From positions 62,001-126,000 of the forward strand of contig NZ_CP076443.1 in assembly GCF_018866345.1 (NCBI RefSeq): DNA of 64,000 nt. Reading direction: 5' to 3'. Source of the stretch: Gemella sp. zg-570. Lineage in GTDB: Bacteria > Bacillota > Bacilli > Staphylococcales > Gemellaceae. Under the pieces are notes generated by a model that made no database searches, had not been told where the DNA came from, and saw nothing but the letters and a program-made list of their open reading frames with translations. Each line of letters opens with the position of its first letter. Position 1 is the first letter of the stretch. Made by a program: the position numbers and the translations under genes. Shown here one piece after another: positions 33,941 through 44,606 of this stretch.

Positions 33941-33956
33941 ATATTTTGTTCGTATT
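33941..33956 (+). promoter_or_regulatory. possible PurR box upstream of purH
   Basis: ATTTTGTTCGTATTT resembles the inverse of the Gram-positive PurBox core CGAAC in an AT-rich setting, about 140 bp before purH. Only a single half is seen, so the call is weak. Confidence 0.35.
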
Positions 33957-34091
33957 TTTAATAAAAAATAAATATTATTTTCTAAATGTATGTATTTATG
34001 TTATAATAACCTTGTATAAAATATACAAAATATAATTTATAAACTTAAAAACAAACTTTTAAAATTTATATTTACTAGGAGAAAATTTATC

Positions 34092-35603
34092 ATGACAAAA
34101 AGACGTGCTTTACTTAGTGTATCGGATAAGAAAGGATTAATTGATTTTGCTAGAGGTTTAGTTGAGCAAAATTTTGAACTTGTTTCTACTGGCGGAACTT
34201 TTACCGTTCTTAAAGAAGCTGGGATTGAGGTAAAACAAGTATCAGATATTACAGGATTTCCAGAAATTATGGACGGGCGTGTAAAAACTTTGCACCCAGC
34301 AGTACATGGAGGTATCCTAGCTAATCGTAGTTTAAATCACCACTTAGACGCTATTAAAGAACATAATATTAAACCTATTGATTTAGTCTGTGTTAATCTT
34401 TATCCCTTTAAAGAAACTATTGCAAAAGCAGATTGTACAGAAGAGTTAGCTATTGAAAATATTGATATCGGCGGGGCAACCATGTTACGTTCAGCTGCGA
34501 AAAATTTTAAAGATGTTATTATTGCTGTTGACCCTGATGATTATTCGGTAATTTTAGAAAAAATTGCTAGTAAAAGTGATGATTATGACTATCGCAAATC
34601 TTTGGCTGTGAAAGTTTTTGACCACACTGCAAGTTATGATAGACAAATTGTAAATTATTTTGTTGATGATAATATTGAATTAAGCTACACAAATAAAAAA
34701 ACTTTACGCTACGGAGAAAATCCTCAGCAAAAAGCATATTTTTATAGCGACAAAAAGCCTGCTGCTAATACAATAGCAGGAGCTAAGCAGTTGCAAGGAA
34801 AAGAATTATCATATAATAATATTCGTGATGCAGATGCGGCCTTAGAGGTTGTAAAAGAATTTTCACATCCAGCAGTTGTAGCCGTTAAACACATGAATCC
34901 TTGTGGTGTTGGAGTTGGAGAAAATATTTATGAAGCCTACACTAATGCTTACAAGGCTGACCCAGTTTCTATTTTTGGTGGAATTGTTGCCCTTAACGAA
35001 GAAGTAAGCAAGGAAATAGCAGAAGAGATGGTAAAAATATTCTTAGAGGTAATTATTGCTCCTAGCTATTCTAAAGAAGCCTTAGAAGTTTTACAAGTTA
35101 AACCTAATTTACGACTTTTAGTGTGTGAAACTACAAAAACACAGGCTGATACCTTGCAATATGTTTCTGTTTCTGGGGGTTTACTAGCCCAAACAGTAGA
35201 TAGTTTAGGCCTAGCAGATGCAGAATTTAAGGTTGTAACAAAGAAAAAACCTAGTCTTGAAGAGGAAAAAGCATTTGAACTAGCTTGGAAAGTAGTAAAA
35301 CATGTAAAATCTAATGCCATTGTTTTGGCAACGAGTAAATCTACAATAGGTATCGGTACCGGTCAGATGAATAGGGTTGGTTCTGCAAAAATTGCCTTAG
35401 AAAAATTAGACGGGCAGGCTAATGTTGTTCTTGCTTCGGACGGATTTTTCCCTATGGGAGATACGGTAGAACTAGCAGCTAAATTTGGCATAGGTGCAAT
35501 TATTCAACCTGGTGGTTCTATTAAGGACCAAGATTCAATAGATGTAGCAAATAAAGAAAATATTGCTATGGTTACAACGGGCATAAGACATTTTAAACAT
35601 TAA
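34092..35603 (+). CDS. purH: bifunctional AICAR transformylase / IMP cyclohydrolase
   Basis: PurH performs the last two steps of IMP synthesis. The 503-residue protein has the N-terminal cyclohydrolase domain ([20 protein letters not shown], then [30 protein letters not shown]). The C-terminal transformylase domain has the motifs [14 protein letters not shown] and [13 protein letters not shown]. Family length is about 510. ATG after AGGAG. purD follows in the same direction. The other pur genes are not in the window, so this is a two-gene piece of the pathway. Confidence 0.97.
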   Translation: MTKRRALLSVSDKKGLIDFARGLVEQNFELVSTGGTFTVLKEAGIEVKQVSDITGFPEIMDGRVKTLHPAVHGGILANRSLNHHLDAIKEHNIKPIDLVCVNLYPFKETIAKADCTEELAIENIDIGGATMLRSAAKNFKDVIIAVDPDDYSVILEKIASKSDDYDYRKSLAVKVFDHTASYDRQIVNYFVDDNIELSYTNKKTLRYGENPQQKAYFYSDKKPAANTIAGAKQLQGKELSYNNIRDADAALEVVKEFSHPAVVAVKHMNPCGVGVGENIYEAYTNAYKADPVSIFGGIVALNEEVSKEIAEEMVKIFLEVIIAPSYSKEALEVLQVKPNLRLLVCETTKTQADTLQYVSVSGGLLAQTVDSLGLADAEFKVVTKKKPSLEEEKAFELAWKVVKHVKSNAIVLATSKSTIGIGTGQMNRVGSAKIALEKLDGQANVVLASDGFFPMGDTVELAAKFGIGAIIQPGGSIKDQDSIDVANKENIAMVTTGIRHFKH

Positions 35604-35675
35604 TATAGGAATTTATTATTAATTATTTAAAAATTATTATTTTAAAAATAAATTTTTTCCAAAAGGAGTTTGTGT

Positions 35676-36914
35676 ATGAAAGTATTGGTCATAGGACGTG
35701 GTGGACGTGAACACGCACTTTGTAGAAAAATAAAAAAAAGTAAAAAAGTTGCTGAGGTATTTGTTGCACCTGGTAATGACGGCATGAGAAATGATGCAAC
35801 ATTAATAGATATTACAGAATTAGATTTTGAAAAATTAAAAGATTTTGTAAAAAAAGAAAAAATTGATTGGCTTATAGTTGGTCCAGAAGAACCTTTGGTT
35901 AAGGGAATTTATGATGAATTAAGTCCGCTAGTTAAAGTTTTTGGTCCTGATAAGTACACGGCACAAATGGAAGGGTCTAAGTCTTTTGCTAAGGAAGTTA
36001 TGACAAGATTTAATGTACCCACAGCCGCCTATGAAGAATTTACAAATTTATCTTCTGCCTTAGACTATGCAAAAAATTCTAAGTATCCTCTAGTAATAAA
36101 AAAAGACGGTTTGGCAGCTGGTAAGGGTGTGGTAATAGCTAATAACTTTGATGAAGCAGAGGAATGTTTAAAAAATTTTTATGGTGAAGAGATTTCTTGC
36201 AAGATTGTTATAGAAGAATTTTTAGATGGAGAAGAATTTTCTTTGATGGCATTTGTTAATGGAGAGATAGTTATTCCTTTTGATGAGATTGCCCAAGACC
36301 ACAAAAGAGCCTATGATTTTGACAAGGGGGCTAATACTGGAGGTATGGGAGCATATAGTCCCGTTCCTCAAATTAGCAAGCAGGCTCGCAAGCAGGCTAT
36401 TGATGAAGTCTTACTTCCTGTGTGTAGGGGTCTTGCTAGTGAGGGAACTTCTTATCATGGTTTCTTGTATGCAGGACTAATTGCTAGCCAAGACGGTGTT
36501 AAAGTAATTGAATTTAATGCAAGATTGGGCGATCCAGAAGCACAAGTTTTACTTGAAAAAATGGATAGCGATATTATGGAAGTTATTGAAAAAATTTATA
36601 ACAATGAAGAAGTAAAATTAAAATGGTCAGACGATGCAGTGTGTGGCGTAGTTTTGGCAGCAGAAGGGTATCCAGCGTCTTATCTTAAAGGAATTGAACT
36701 AGAGAATTTTACTTTAAAGGATACTTGCTATGTAGCTGCCTTAGAAGAAAAAAATGGGACTTGGTTTTCAAATGGTGGCCGTGTTTTATTAGTTTGCGGA
36801 CGTGGTAAAGACATAAAAGAAGCCAAAGCAAATGCTTATAAGGAAATTGATAGCCTATCCTTAAGTCCAAAATTATTTTTTAGAAAGGATATAGGAGATA
36901 AGGCGATAAAATAA
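35676..36914 (+). CDS. purD: phosphoribosylamine-glycine ligase
   Basis: PurD makes GAR from phosphoribosylamine, glycine and ATP. The 412-residue ATP-grasp protein starts MKVLVIGRGGREHALC and shows VVGPEEPLV-type and IKKDGLAAGKGVVIA motifs. GANTGGMGAYSP and EFNARLGDPEAQVL are also present. I chose ATG 35676 with AAAAGGAG 7 bp upstream over a TTG 6 bp earlier. It follows purH by 72 bp and probably shares its transcript. Confidence 0.96.
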   Translation: MKVLVIGRGGREHALCRKIKKSKKVAEVFVAPGNDGMRNDATLIDITELDFEKLKDFVKKEKIDWLIVGPEEPLVKGIYDELSPLVKVFGPDKYTAQMEGSKSFAKEVMTRFNVPTAAYEEFTNLSSALDYAKNSKYPLVIKKDGLAAGKGVVIANNFDEAEECLKNFYGEEISCKIVIEEFLDGEEFSLMAFVNGEIVIPFDEIAQDHKRAYDFDKGANTGGMGAYSPVPQISKQARKQAIDEVLLPVCRGLASEGTSYHGFLYAGLIASQDGVKVIEFNARLGDPEAQVLLEKMDSDIMEVIEKIYNNEEVKLKWSDDAVCGVVLAAEGYPASYLKGIELENFTLKDTCYVAALEEKNGTWFSNGGRVLLVCGRGKDIKEAKANAYKEIDSLSLSPKLFFRKDIGDKAIK

Positions 36915-37537
36915 ATTTTGATTTGTAAGTATAGCAAAAATAAATAGCTATTTAGTGTCGGAATTTTTTAATATAAATTTTAATTTTAACCTAATTGAAT
37001 ATGAATTTTAATTGCTGCTAGAAGTTTTAAAACTTTTAAAATTGAAAATATAACTCAAGATATTCACTACATATCTTGAGTTTTTATTTTGTAATTTTCT
37101 ATTTTATTTTTTAATTTTATAAACTTAGATATATTTTTAATTTTAAAGTTTATAAATATAATTTTTATACTATTAATATAGCAATAAAATATCCTAATTA
37201 TTTATAATATTGTTAAAAATAAATAAGACGCAAGTTATATAAAAAACAAAAAGATAAGTTTTATTGAGGTAGGTAATACGGGGACTGCTATTCTTGCTGG
37301 AATTATAAAAAAAAGATTTGGTTAAATTTCATTGAGTGAATTTGATATAAATGTGAAAAAATTATAAAGTTTAGCTTTTATAAGTGCTGTAATAGAGGGT
37401 AATAAATGCTACTAAAAAGAGAACAGACTTGAGTGAAAATTAATTTTTACTTTTTATCTAAAAAATAAAAAATAACATAATAAATTTATATTCTGTTTTT
37501 TATTGAATTTGTTTTTTATATTAAATATTACTAAAAA
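36915..37537. other. intergenic region with terminator and a possible gene remnant
   Basis: A terminator (AACTCAAGATAT / ATATCTTGAGTT, T run) at 37052-37086 ends the purHD transcript. Near 37240-37325 one plus-strand frame reads KNKKISFIEVGNTGTAILAG and then IIKKRFG before a stop. It is protein-like but has no start codon or upstream extension, so it may be the tail of a lost gene. Nothing else is recognisable. Confidence 0.5.
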
Positions 37538-37567
37538 ATAGTGCAGATTTTTTATCTGCACTATTTT
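37538..37567 (-). terminator. terminator of ldh
   Basis: AATAGTGCAGA / TCTGCACTATT hairpin with T runs on both sides, 11 bp past the ldh stop. Confidence 0.9.
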
Positions 37568-37577
37568 TATTTTTAAA

Positions 37578-38534
37578 TTATGCTTCTAATGCTGCGTATG
37601 CATCGTTAAGAGTTTTCTTAAGAACATCAGCAGAATGTTTCATTTTAGCTAATTCATCTTCTGTAAGTTTTAATTCTACTACTTCACGAACACCTTCACG
37701 ACCGATAATAGCAGGTGTACCGATATATAGACCTTCTACTCCGTAGTGACCATCGCAGTATCCAGATACAGCAAGTTCAGTATTTTCGTCACGTAAGATA
37801 GCTTTTACTATTGTCAATAATGAAATACCGATTGCATAGTATGTAGCACGTTTACGGTTGATAACTTCGTAAGCGGCACGCATAACTCTTTCTTCAATAT
37901 TTTCAAAATCAGCTAGAGTAAATTTATTAGTTGATTCTAAGAATTGATTGAATTGTTTTCCGTAAACATAAACGTTAGACCAAGCGGCGAATTGAGTATC
38001 ACCGTGTTCACCTAAGATGTAACCACGAACACTGTTAGGAGCTATATCTAATACTTCACCTAGCATGTAGCGGAATCTTGAAGTGTCAAGTGTTGTTCCA
38101 GAACCAACGATTTTGTTTTTAGGGAATCCTGTGAATTTTTGTAATGCGTTAGTTAATACGTCAACAGGGTTAGAAGCTATAACGATAACCCCGTCAAATC
38201 CAGAAGCTACGATTTGCTCAGACATGTCTTTAACTACCTTCATATTTTTGTCAACAAGGTCAAGTCTAGTTTCACCTGGTTTTTGAGGTAGTCCACCACA
38301 GATTACAATAACATCTGCATCTGCACATTGTTCATATCCACCTGATGTAACTTTAATAGGTGGAACTAAAGCTCCAGCATGGTTTAAGTCCATTGCTTCA
38401 CCTTCTGCTTTTTCTGCGAAGAAATCAATTAAACCTAACTCTTCGCATAAACCACTTGAATATAATTGATATGCAAAACTCATACCTACCATACCAGCAC
38501 CTATTAAAACGACTTTTCTGTTTTTAGCTTTCAT
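37578..38534 (-). CDS. ldh: L-lactate dehydrogenase
   Basis: LDH regenerates NAD+ from pyruvate in fermentative metabolism. The 318-residue protein has the NAD-binding IGAGMVGMSF at 11-20, ICGGLPQKPGETRLDLV, the substrate Arg segment TTLDTSRFRYMLG and the catalytic histidine in LGEHGDTQF. I take ATG 38534 because GGAGGAG lies 6 bp upstream; a longer frame (38549) starts within that site. High-use codons indicate strong expression. A cre-like site lies upstream, and ccpA is the divergent neighbour. Confidence 0.96.
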   Translation of the reverse strand: MKAKNRKVVLIGAGMVGMSFAYQLYSSGLCEELGLIDFFAEKAEGEAMDLNHAGALVPPIKVTSGGYEQCADADVIVICGGLPQKPGETRLDLVDKNMKVVKDMSEQIVASGFDGVIVIASNPVDVLTNALQKFTGFPKNKIVGSGTTLDTSRFRYMLGEVLDIAPNSVRGYILGEHGDTQFAAWSNVYVYGKQFNQFLESTNKFTLADFENIEERVMRAAYEVINRKRATYYAIGISLLTIVKAILRDENTELAVSGYCDGHYGVEGLYIGTPAIIGREGVREVVELKLTEDELAKMKHSADVLKKTLNDAYAALEA

Positions 38535-38948
38535 AGAAAACTCCTCCATTATTATAATTATAAATTTTTATTTTTTGAAAATTAATGAAATTATTAATTT
38601 CCTTATGAATTAATTATAGCACATTATTTTTAAAAAAGAAAGCGAAATCAAAAAAAAGATAAAAATTTTTTAAAATAAAATAATGAGTTTAAATTTTATG
38701 CTTTTTACTTATTTTTTCTATTTAAAAAATGAAGCTAATTTAATTTTACTTTATATAATTTATATAAGAAAATTTGGTAATATTCGAAATATATTTTACT
38801 TGAGATAAAAAAATGGTTTATAATAAATTTTTATTTCTTAATACTAGACTTTATAAGTTTTATTTGTTAGAATTATTATATTGATGAAAAGGTTTCAATT
38901 TTACAAATTAAATATTAAATAAAACAAGATTGAGGAGTGATTATATAT
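38535..38948. promoter_or_regulatory. ldh-ccpA control region with a cre-like site
   Basis: The ldh promoter has an extended -10 (TGCTATAAT, leftward, about 38611-38619). AGAAAGCGAAATCA at 38637-38650 fits the catabolite-responsive element in 12 of 14 positions. It lies just upstream of the ldh promoter, a place where CcpA usually activates. A GAAATTA / TAATTTC inverted repeat at 38587-38601 lies in the ldh leader and could bind a redox repressor, but it does not match the Rex consensus well. Confidence 0.6.
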
Positions 38949-39995
38949 ATGGGAGTATCAACGATTTATGACGTTGCCAAGGAGGCTAAGGTTTCTATGG
39001 CTACTGTATCTAGGGTTGTTAATAATAATCCTAATGTTAAAGAAGCGACAAGAGAGAGGGTAAAAGAAGTAATTAAAAGACTTAAATATACTCCGAATGC
39101 AGTTGCAAGAGGTTTGGCTAGTAAAAAAACTACAACTATTGGGATAATTTTACCAGATATTTCAGACTTGTCTTCTTCTGAAACGGTTAGTGGAATTGAA
39201 TCAGTAGCCAATATGTATAAATATAATGTTATTTTAGCTAATTCTACTAGTAGCAAAGAAATAGAACGTGATATTTTAAATTCTTTTATGAGTAAGCAGG
39301 TTGATGGAATTTTATATGTGGGAGATTCTATGCCTGAAAGCACTAAGTCTTATTTAGAAGATTTGGACGTACATTTAGTTTTATCTGGGAATATAAGTAC
39401 AGATAATAAATTTTATTCTGTGAATATTGATTATGAAAAGGCTAGTTATGATCTAACAAAAGAATTTTTAGAAAAAGGTCGTAAAAAAATTTCCTTGATA
39501 ATTAGTTCCTACAATTCTCAAAAAGCTCAGCGTATTATTAGTGGTTATAAAAAAGCTCTTTCTGAATTTGCTATGGAGTTTGATTCTAGTCTAATTATTG
39601 AGGGTTATAAAACTTATAAAGATAGTGAAAAACAAGTTTTTGTACGTTTGAAAGATTTAGGGGCAGAAGTAGCAATCACCATGTTTGATGAAGCGGCTTT
39701 AGCAATCTTGCATCAAGCACAAGATTTTAAAGTTGCAGTTCCTAAAGAGTTAGAAATAGTTTCTTTTGAAAATACTAAGTTGGTAGATATGACAAGACCA
39801 AAAATATCAACAGTATTCTGTCCGATATTCGATATTGGAGCAGTATCTATGAGAATTTTAACAAAAATTATTGATATTGAAAAAGCTAAGAAAAAAGATA
39901 AGGAATTTGACGAGGGAGACTTAGAAGAAATTAAGGCTAATAATAATCAACTATTCCTACCACATAGAATTATCCACAGACAAACAACAAAATAA
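38949..39995 (+). CDS. ccpA: catabolite control protein A
   Basis: CcpA is the LacI-family master regulator of carbon catabolite control, acting with HPr-Ser-P. The 348-residue protein starts MGVSTIYDVAKEAKVSMATV and continues SRVVNNNPNVKEATRERVKE. The hinge YTPNAVARGLASKKTTTIGI is nearly identical to B. subtilis CcpA. The start is the ATG at 38949 (GAGGAG, somewhat long spacing); a GTG at 38937 overlaps the ribosome binding site. The effector domain is normal in length. It is divergent from ldh. Confidence 0.92.
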   Translation: MGVSTIYDVAKEAKVSMATVSRVVNNNPNVKEATRERVKEVIKRLKYTPNAVARGLASKKTTTIGIILPDISDLSSSETVSGIESVANMYKYNVILANSTSSKEIERDILNSFMSKQVDGILYVGDSMPESTKSYLEDLDVHLVLSGNISTDNKFYSVNIDYEKASYDLTKEFLEKGRKKISLIISSYNSQKAQRIISGYKKALSEFAMEFDSSLIIEGYKTYKDSEKQVFVRLKDLGAEVAITMFDEAALAILHQAQDFKVAVPKELEIVSFENTKLVDMTRPKISTVFCPIFDIGAVSMRILTKIIDIEKAKKKDKEFDEGDLEEIKANNNQLFLPHRIIHRQTTK

Positions 39996-40003
39996 TAAAT
40001 TAT

Positions 40004-40036
40004 CTAAGCCCCAGCAGAATTTTTGCTAGGGCTTGT
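40004..40036 (+). terminator. terminator of ccpA
   Basis: CTAAGCCC...GGGCTTG hairpin (AAGCCC / GGGCTT with inner GCA / TGC) 9 bp after the ccpA stop. Confidence 0.78.
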
Positions 40037-40130
40037 CTTATTTTAATAAAAATAAATTTAATAATCTAATAAGTAAAATAAAAAATTTTTTGAAATTACA
40101 ATAAAATTTGAAAAATAAGAGTATAATAAA

Positions 40131-40160
40131 AAACAAGGAAGTTAAATTCCTTGTTTTTTA
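40131..40160. terminator. bidirectional terminator between ccpA and the MATE gene
   Basis: AAACAAGGAA / TTCCTTGTTT with T runs on both strands; probably serves the leftward MATE gene. Confidence 0.82.
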
Positions 40161-40275
40161 TTAACCTAAAACTCCGTATAATTAATTTATATATTTTATT
40201 TAAATAAAAAGCTAACAAGACCTTAAACTATTTTTCTAAAGTATTGCTAGTTTTTAGAAATTTATGAATATATAC

Positions 40276-41610
40276 CTACTTAATAATAGCTAGTTTTTTA
40301 TTCTTTAGGTAGTAGTAAGTAAATATCAGGGAAAGACCAGTAACTAGCCAAGTAGCTAAGTCAGCAAGACATATTGCTAAATAACCGTAAGTTCCTGTGA
40401 ATAAAAAAACGACGATTACTCGCATAAGTAGTTCTATTATACCTGCAAACATGGCAGTTATAGCAAAACCGTAACCTTGTAAAACATTTCTATATAGTAT
40501 TAGGAGTGCTAAAATAGGATAGCCCCAAACTACCGTATGAAAATAAGTAGTCGTAGCTTTTATTAGTTCTGGATTTTTTTCTTCTGTAAATAAGTTTGCG
40601 ACCTGTTCACCAAAAGTTATTATTAAAAATGCAGCAAATATACTTATAGCAACAGAAATTAGGGCTGTGTAATTTACCCCTTTTGTAATTCTTGTGAATT
40701 TTTTTGCTCCGAAGTTTTGGCTGGTGTAGGTAGCCAAGGCACTACCCAAAGCCACATAAATATAGAGTACTATATTTTGAATACGAATTGCAACGCTAAA
40801 TCCTGCTATGTGTTCTGTTGAAAAACCATTTAAAAAACTTTGAACTACAATTACACCAATTCCTGTAAAAGAAAACTGCATACCCATTGGTATACCCTGT
40901 AAAAGTAAATTTTTTAATAATTTTTTTTCGATAATTTTTTCTTCTTTTTTAATTCTTAATTGAGGGTATTTTATTATTATAAAGATGTAACAAGTTATGG
41001 CAGCTATTGTTTGACTAATAATAGTTGCAAAAGCAGAACCAACGATACCGTATTTTAAAATTGCTACAAAGATATAAACCAAGCTGGCGTTACTAACAAC
41101 AGAAATTCCTAAAAATATAAGGGGTGCAAAACTATTTCCTATACTTCTTAATATTCCAGCAAATAAATTATAAAATAAATTGGCGATACATCCCAAATAT
41201 AAAACAAGTAAAAAATTGTGAGTCATATCAAATAAATTTTCGGGAGTATTCATAAGTTTTAAAAAGTAGCCGTTAGTAAGTGATAAAATCATACTAAAAC
41301 TCAAACCGACAATAATACATAAAATAATAGAATTATAGGCATATTTTCTAAATTTTACAAAATTTCCTGCACCGAAACTTTTAGCCATATTAATACTGAA
41401 ACCCTGGGTAATACCGATAATAGAACCTATAACAACAAAGCTGACAGTAGAAGCAATACCTATAGAAGCAAGAGCCTCTTTTCCGACATACTGACCTAAG
41501 ATTATCGAGTCAATAATTAGGTAGAGATTTTGCATAAGTCCACCAATAAAAATAAACAAAGCAAAGTTTAATATTTGTGGCAAAATTTTGCCTTTTGACA
41601 TATCATTCAT
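40276..41610 (-). CDS. MATE-family efflux transporter
   Basis: This cation-coupled multidrug or metabolite exporter has 444 residues and twelve predicted membrane segments arranged as two homologous halves. Family-typical stretches include SIILGQYVGKEALASIGIAS and the second-half repeat FLNGFSTEHIAGFSVAIRIQ. It starts at ATG 41610 with GGAGG 6 bp upstream. It resembles the NorM/DinF branch, but the substrate is unknown. It stands alone. Confidence 0.9.
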   Translation of the reverse strand: MNDMSKGKILPQILNFALFIFIGGLMQNLYLIIDSIILGQYVGKEALASIGIASTVSFVVIGSIIGITQGFSINMAKSFGAGNFVKFRKYAYNSIILCIIVGLSFSMILSLTNGYFLKLMNTPENLFDMTHNFLLVLYLGCIANLFYNLFAGILRSIGNSFAPLIFLGISVVSNASLVYIFVAILKYGIVGSAFATIISQTIAAITCYIFIIIKYPQLRIKKEEKIIEKKLLKNLLLQGIPMGMQFSFTGIGVIVVQSFLNGFSTEHIAGFSVAIRIQNIVLYIYVALGSALATYTSQNFGAKKFTRITKGVNYTALISVAISIFAAFLIITFGEQVANLFTEEKNPELIKATTTYFHTVVWGYPILALLILYRNVLQGYGFAITAMFAGIIELLMRVIVVFLFTGTYGYLAICLADLATWLVTGLSLIFTYYYLKNKKLAIIK

Positions 41611-41832
41611 AAGCTACCTCCAATAAAAAGCACTCAATAATTTTATACCTAATAACAAATAAAATCAATAGTAAAATAGGATAATAAGAATTTTATTAAA
41701 TAATTATTTAATTTAAAACTCTTTCAAAGTGAAATTATTACATTTGTCATATTTTTTTATTATATCCTGTACTGAAAAATAATTTTATTTTTTATTACAA
41801 TGTTTATAAGGGATAAAGCAAGGAGGGAAATT

Positions 41833-42708
41833 ATGTTATTATCTGTTAAAAATTTAAGTAAAAAAATTGGAGATAAGGAGATACTAAAAAATATTTCTTT
41901 TGATGTGAAGGCTGGTGAGTGCCTTGCCCTGATAGGACCTAACGGAGCAGGAAAAACAAGCCTGTTCAAACATTTATTGGGTCAAATGCAGGCTTCAAGT
42001 GGGAGTATCAGAATAAGCAATAAAGAAGTTTCGGATATAAGTTTAAAAGAAGAAATTGCTATTTTGGGGCAAGAAAATTCTGTGCCGAAAAAGTTAAAAG
42101 TAAGAGAATTAATTGAGTTTTGTCAGACCATTTATAAAAATCATCTTTCTTTAGCTGAAATAGATGCCATTTTAAATTTTTCTTCGGAACAAAAAAATCA
42201 GTTGGTTAGTAAATTATCCGGAGGTCAAAAGAGATTTTTATTTTTTATTTTGAGTTTGATAGGCAAGCCTAAAATTTTATTTTTAGATGAACCAACTTCT
42301 GCCATGGACACTGAAACTCGAATACGTTTTTGGGGAATAGTTAATGACCTAAAATCAAAGGGTATGACAATTATTTATTCTTCTCATTACATAGAAGAAG
42401 TTGAACACACAGCAGAGCGTATTTTGGTATTAAATAAGGGAAGTTTAATAAAAGATACAAGCCCCTACGCTTTGAAATCTGAAGACTTAGAAAAAGAATT
42501 TACTATTCCTAGCAAATATCTACCGCTTATAAAAGAAATAGAATTTATTAAAAACTTAGAAATTAAAAAAGATAATCTTGTTTTTAATACAAAAAATGCA
42601 GATGAGATTTGGAATATTTTAAAAAATTCTTGTAGTCTGAATGAAATAGAAATACAAAATCGAACTTTACTAACGGCAATATTTGAAAATACAAAGGAGG
42701 AAAAATAA
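41833..42708 (+). CDS. ABC transporter ATPase of an ABC/two-component operon
   Basis: This 291-residue ATPase has Walker A LIGPNGAGKTSLF at about 32-44, signature VSKLSGGQKRFL, Walker B ILFLDEPTSAMD and the switch SSHYIEEVEH. The last 80 residues are a C-terminal accessory domain. I chose ATG 41833 (AAGGAGGG upstream) over an open frame from 41800. It heads a four-gene operon: ATPase, permease, sensor kinase and response regulator. That is the layout of YvfRSTU-like systems, where the kinase usually controls the exporter. Confidence 0.88.
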   Translation: MLLSVKNLSKKIGDKEILKNISFDVKAGECLALIGPNGAGKTSLFKHLLGQMQASSGSIRISNKEVSDISLKEEIAILGQENSVPKKLKVRELIEFCQTIYKNHLSLAEIDAILNFSSEQKNQLVSKLSGGQKRFLFFILSLIGKPKILFLDEPTSAMDTETRIRFWGIVNDLKSKGMTIIYSSHYIEEVEHTAERILVLNKGSLIKDTSPYALKSEDLEKEFTIPSKYLPLIKEIEFIKNLEIKKDNLVFNTKNADEIWNILKNSCSLNEIEIQNRTLLTAIFENTKEEK

Positions 42709-42709
42709 G

Positions 42710-43450
42710 ATGACTAGTTTTTCAGCTTTATTAAAAACAGAGTGGCTTTTATTTAAAAGAAATTTATCATTATTTATTATGGGAATTGGTCTGCCTGTCA
42801 TGATATTTCTACTTATGTCGTCTATCTTGACAAAATCTTATCCAGCAGAGATTATTCCCAATGTAATAAAATATATTATGATAGCAATGTGTATCTATTC
42901 TAGTATTTCTTTTTCTATAATATCTTTTCCTATGATGGTTGTTGAAGATAGGAATACAAAATGGTTTGATTTTTTAAGTATGAAACCTATTAAGATTTGG
43001 CAGTATTATCTGGTTAAAATTTTAAGAATAGTGGCTAATTTTGTTATTGCTATAATCTTTGTTTTTTCTATCGGTTACCTTGTTAAGGGGGTAAAACTTT
43101 CTGCTAGTGAATGGTTGATTTCTTTTCTAATTATTCTATTTGGTTCAATTTGTATGATGGGAATTGGTTTTTTATTAACACTGGTAAGAACTTCTGAACA
43201 GGTTGCAGCTTTTAGTAATATAATACTTATATTTTTATCCATGATTAGTGGCTTGTGGTGGCCGATAGATACTTTTCCAGAATTTTTACAAAAAATAGCA
43301 AAATTAACACCGACTTATCATATCAATAATATGGCAAATGAATTTTTAAATAAAAAAGCCTTTGCTAGTAACTCATTTTTCGTCTTAATAGCCTATTTTT
43401 TCGTCTTAGTTTTTATTACCCTACTACTAAGAAAAAGATATAGGGCTTAG
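42710..43450 (+). CDS. ABC-2 type permease
   Basis: This 246-residue integral membrane protein has six predicted segments (about 20-42, 60-84, 103-126, 135-158, 167-187 and 220-242). RNTKWFDFLSMKPIKIWQYY is the typical cytoplasmic loop. The start at 42710 follows AAAGGAGG, which lies inside the end of the ATPase gene. It is the partner of the preceding ATPase. Confidence 0.87.
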   Translation: MTSFSALLKTEWLLFKRNLSLFIMGIGLPVMIFLLMSSILTKSYPAEIIPNVIKYIMIAMCIYSSISFSIISFPMMVVEDRNTKWFDFLSMKPIKIWQYYLVKILRIVANFVIAIIFVFSIGYLVKGVKLSASEWLISFLIILFGSICMMGIGFLLTLVRTSEQVAAFSNIILIFLSMISGLWWPIDTFPEFLQKIAKLTPTYHINNMANEFLNKKAFASNSFFVLIAYFFVLVFITLLLRKRYRA

Positions 43451-43499
43451 TAAGTTTATTGTGGTATAATTTAGGAAAGAATTTTTTAAAGAGGTACTT

Positions 43500-44606
43500 A
43501 TGAATTTATTTTCTGTCTCAAAAGAAAAATACAGTTTAATGTTTTATATTTCTTTATTTTGGCTAATTTTTCCTTTTTACTACACCTATACAGGTGATTA
43601 CCCTGCTTATATGTTTTACTTAACAGTTATAATGGGATTTTGCTATATCGCTTCACTCTATCTAGAAAATAAATTTATTTCTTATCTTATGTGGAGTTAT
43701 ATGTGCCTTTATTCTTTGGCTAGTGCTTTAATTTTTTCAGTATTTAATAGTATGATGTTTATTTATCATAGTTCTCTGATAAATTATAAGTATAAGGATA
43801 CCAATATAAAATCTTTTAGACACCTTAGTTTTTTTCTCTGTATAGCCATAATTTATATAAATTACAGCTTATTAAGTAATGCAAAATTTTATGAGCGTTT
43901 TGTTGGTCTTGTCCTAGTTACGCTGTGTTTAATTATGCACCTATCCGCTAGACTTAATATTTTAACGGCTGAGAAGGAATATGAAAAATTAAAACACAAT
44001 GAATATATTAATAATCTTCTTGCAGAAAATGAAAGAAATCGTATAGGTCGTGATTTGCATGATACACTGGGTCATGTTTTTGCAACTTTGAGCCTAAAAT
44101 CAGATCTAGCCATAAAATTTTTGGAAAGAGAAAAATACCTAGAAGCTAAACAAGAAATAGCAGAATTTAATAGCATAACAAAGGATACTTCAAAACAAAT
44201 TCGTCAGATAATAAATAATCTAAATTATAGAACTTTAGAAGAAGAACTTTATCTAACCAAAGAAATTTTAGACTTGGCAAATATAAGATTTGAAATTCAT
44301 GAAAATTTTGCTAAGGGCAACCTATCTCCGATAGAACAGTCAACACTTGCTATGGTACTAAGAGAATGTATCAATAATATTTTAAAACATAGCGAAGCAA
44401 CTTTTTGTAAAATAACTTTTCAAGAAGATGTAAAAGAATTAGCCTTTTATATAGAAGATAATGGTAAGGGTTTTGGGAATTTGACTGGTAAAGAATTAAA
44501 AAGTATTAAGGAAAGAATAATACTAGTAGACGGTAAGGTCGCAATAGAAAATATAAAAAATCCGACACAGATAAAAATAACTATTCCAAAAGGAGTAACA
44601 AAATGA
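43500..44606 (+). CDS. sensor histidine kinase, DesK/NarX type
   Basis: This 368-residue kinase has an N-terminal bundle of five to six membrane helices (about 10-160). The HisKA_3 motif [18 protein letters not shown] carries the phosphorylated histidine at about residue 188. The HATPase fold has [14 protein letters not shown] and EDNGKGF segments. It overlaps the response regulator gene by 4 bp (ATGA). This kinase group senses membrane state or cell-envelope compounds through its helices. Confidence 0.9.
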   Translation: MNLFSVSKEKYSLMFYISLFWLIFPFYYTYTGDYPAYMFYLTVIMGFCYIASLYLENKFISYLMWSYMCLYSLASALIFSVFNSMMFIYHSSLINYKYKDTNIKSFRHLSFFLCIAIIYINYSLLSNAKFYERFVGLVLVTLCLIMHLSARLNILTAEKEYEKLKHNEYINNLLAENERNRIGRDLHDTLGHVFATLSLKSDLAIKFLEREKYLEAKQEIAEFNSITKDTSKQIRQIINNLNYRTLEEELYLTKEILDLANIRFEIHENFAKGNLSPIEQSTLAMVLRECINNILKHSEATFCKITFQEDVKELAFYIEDNGKGFGNLTGKELKSIKERIILVDGKVAIENIKNPTQIKITIPKGVTK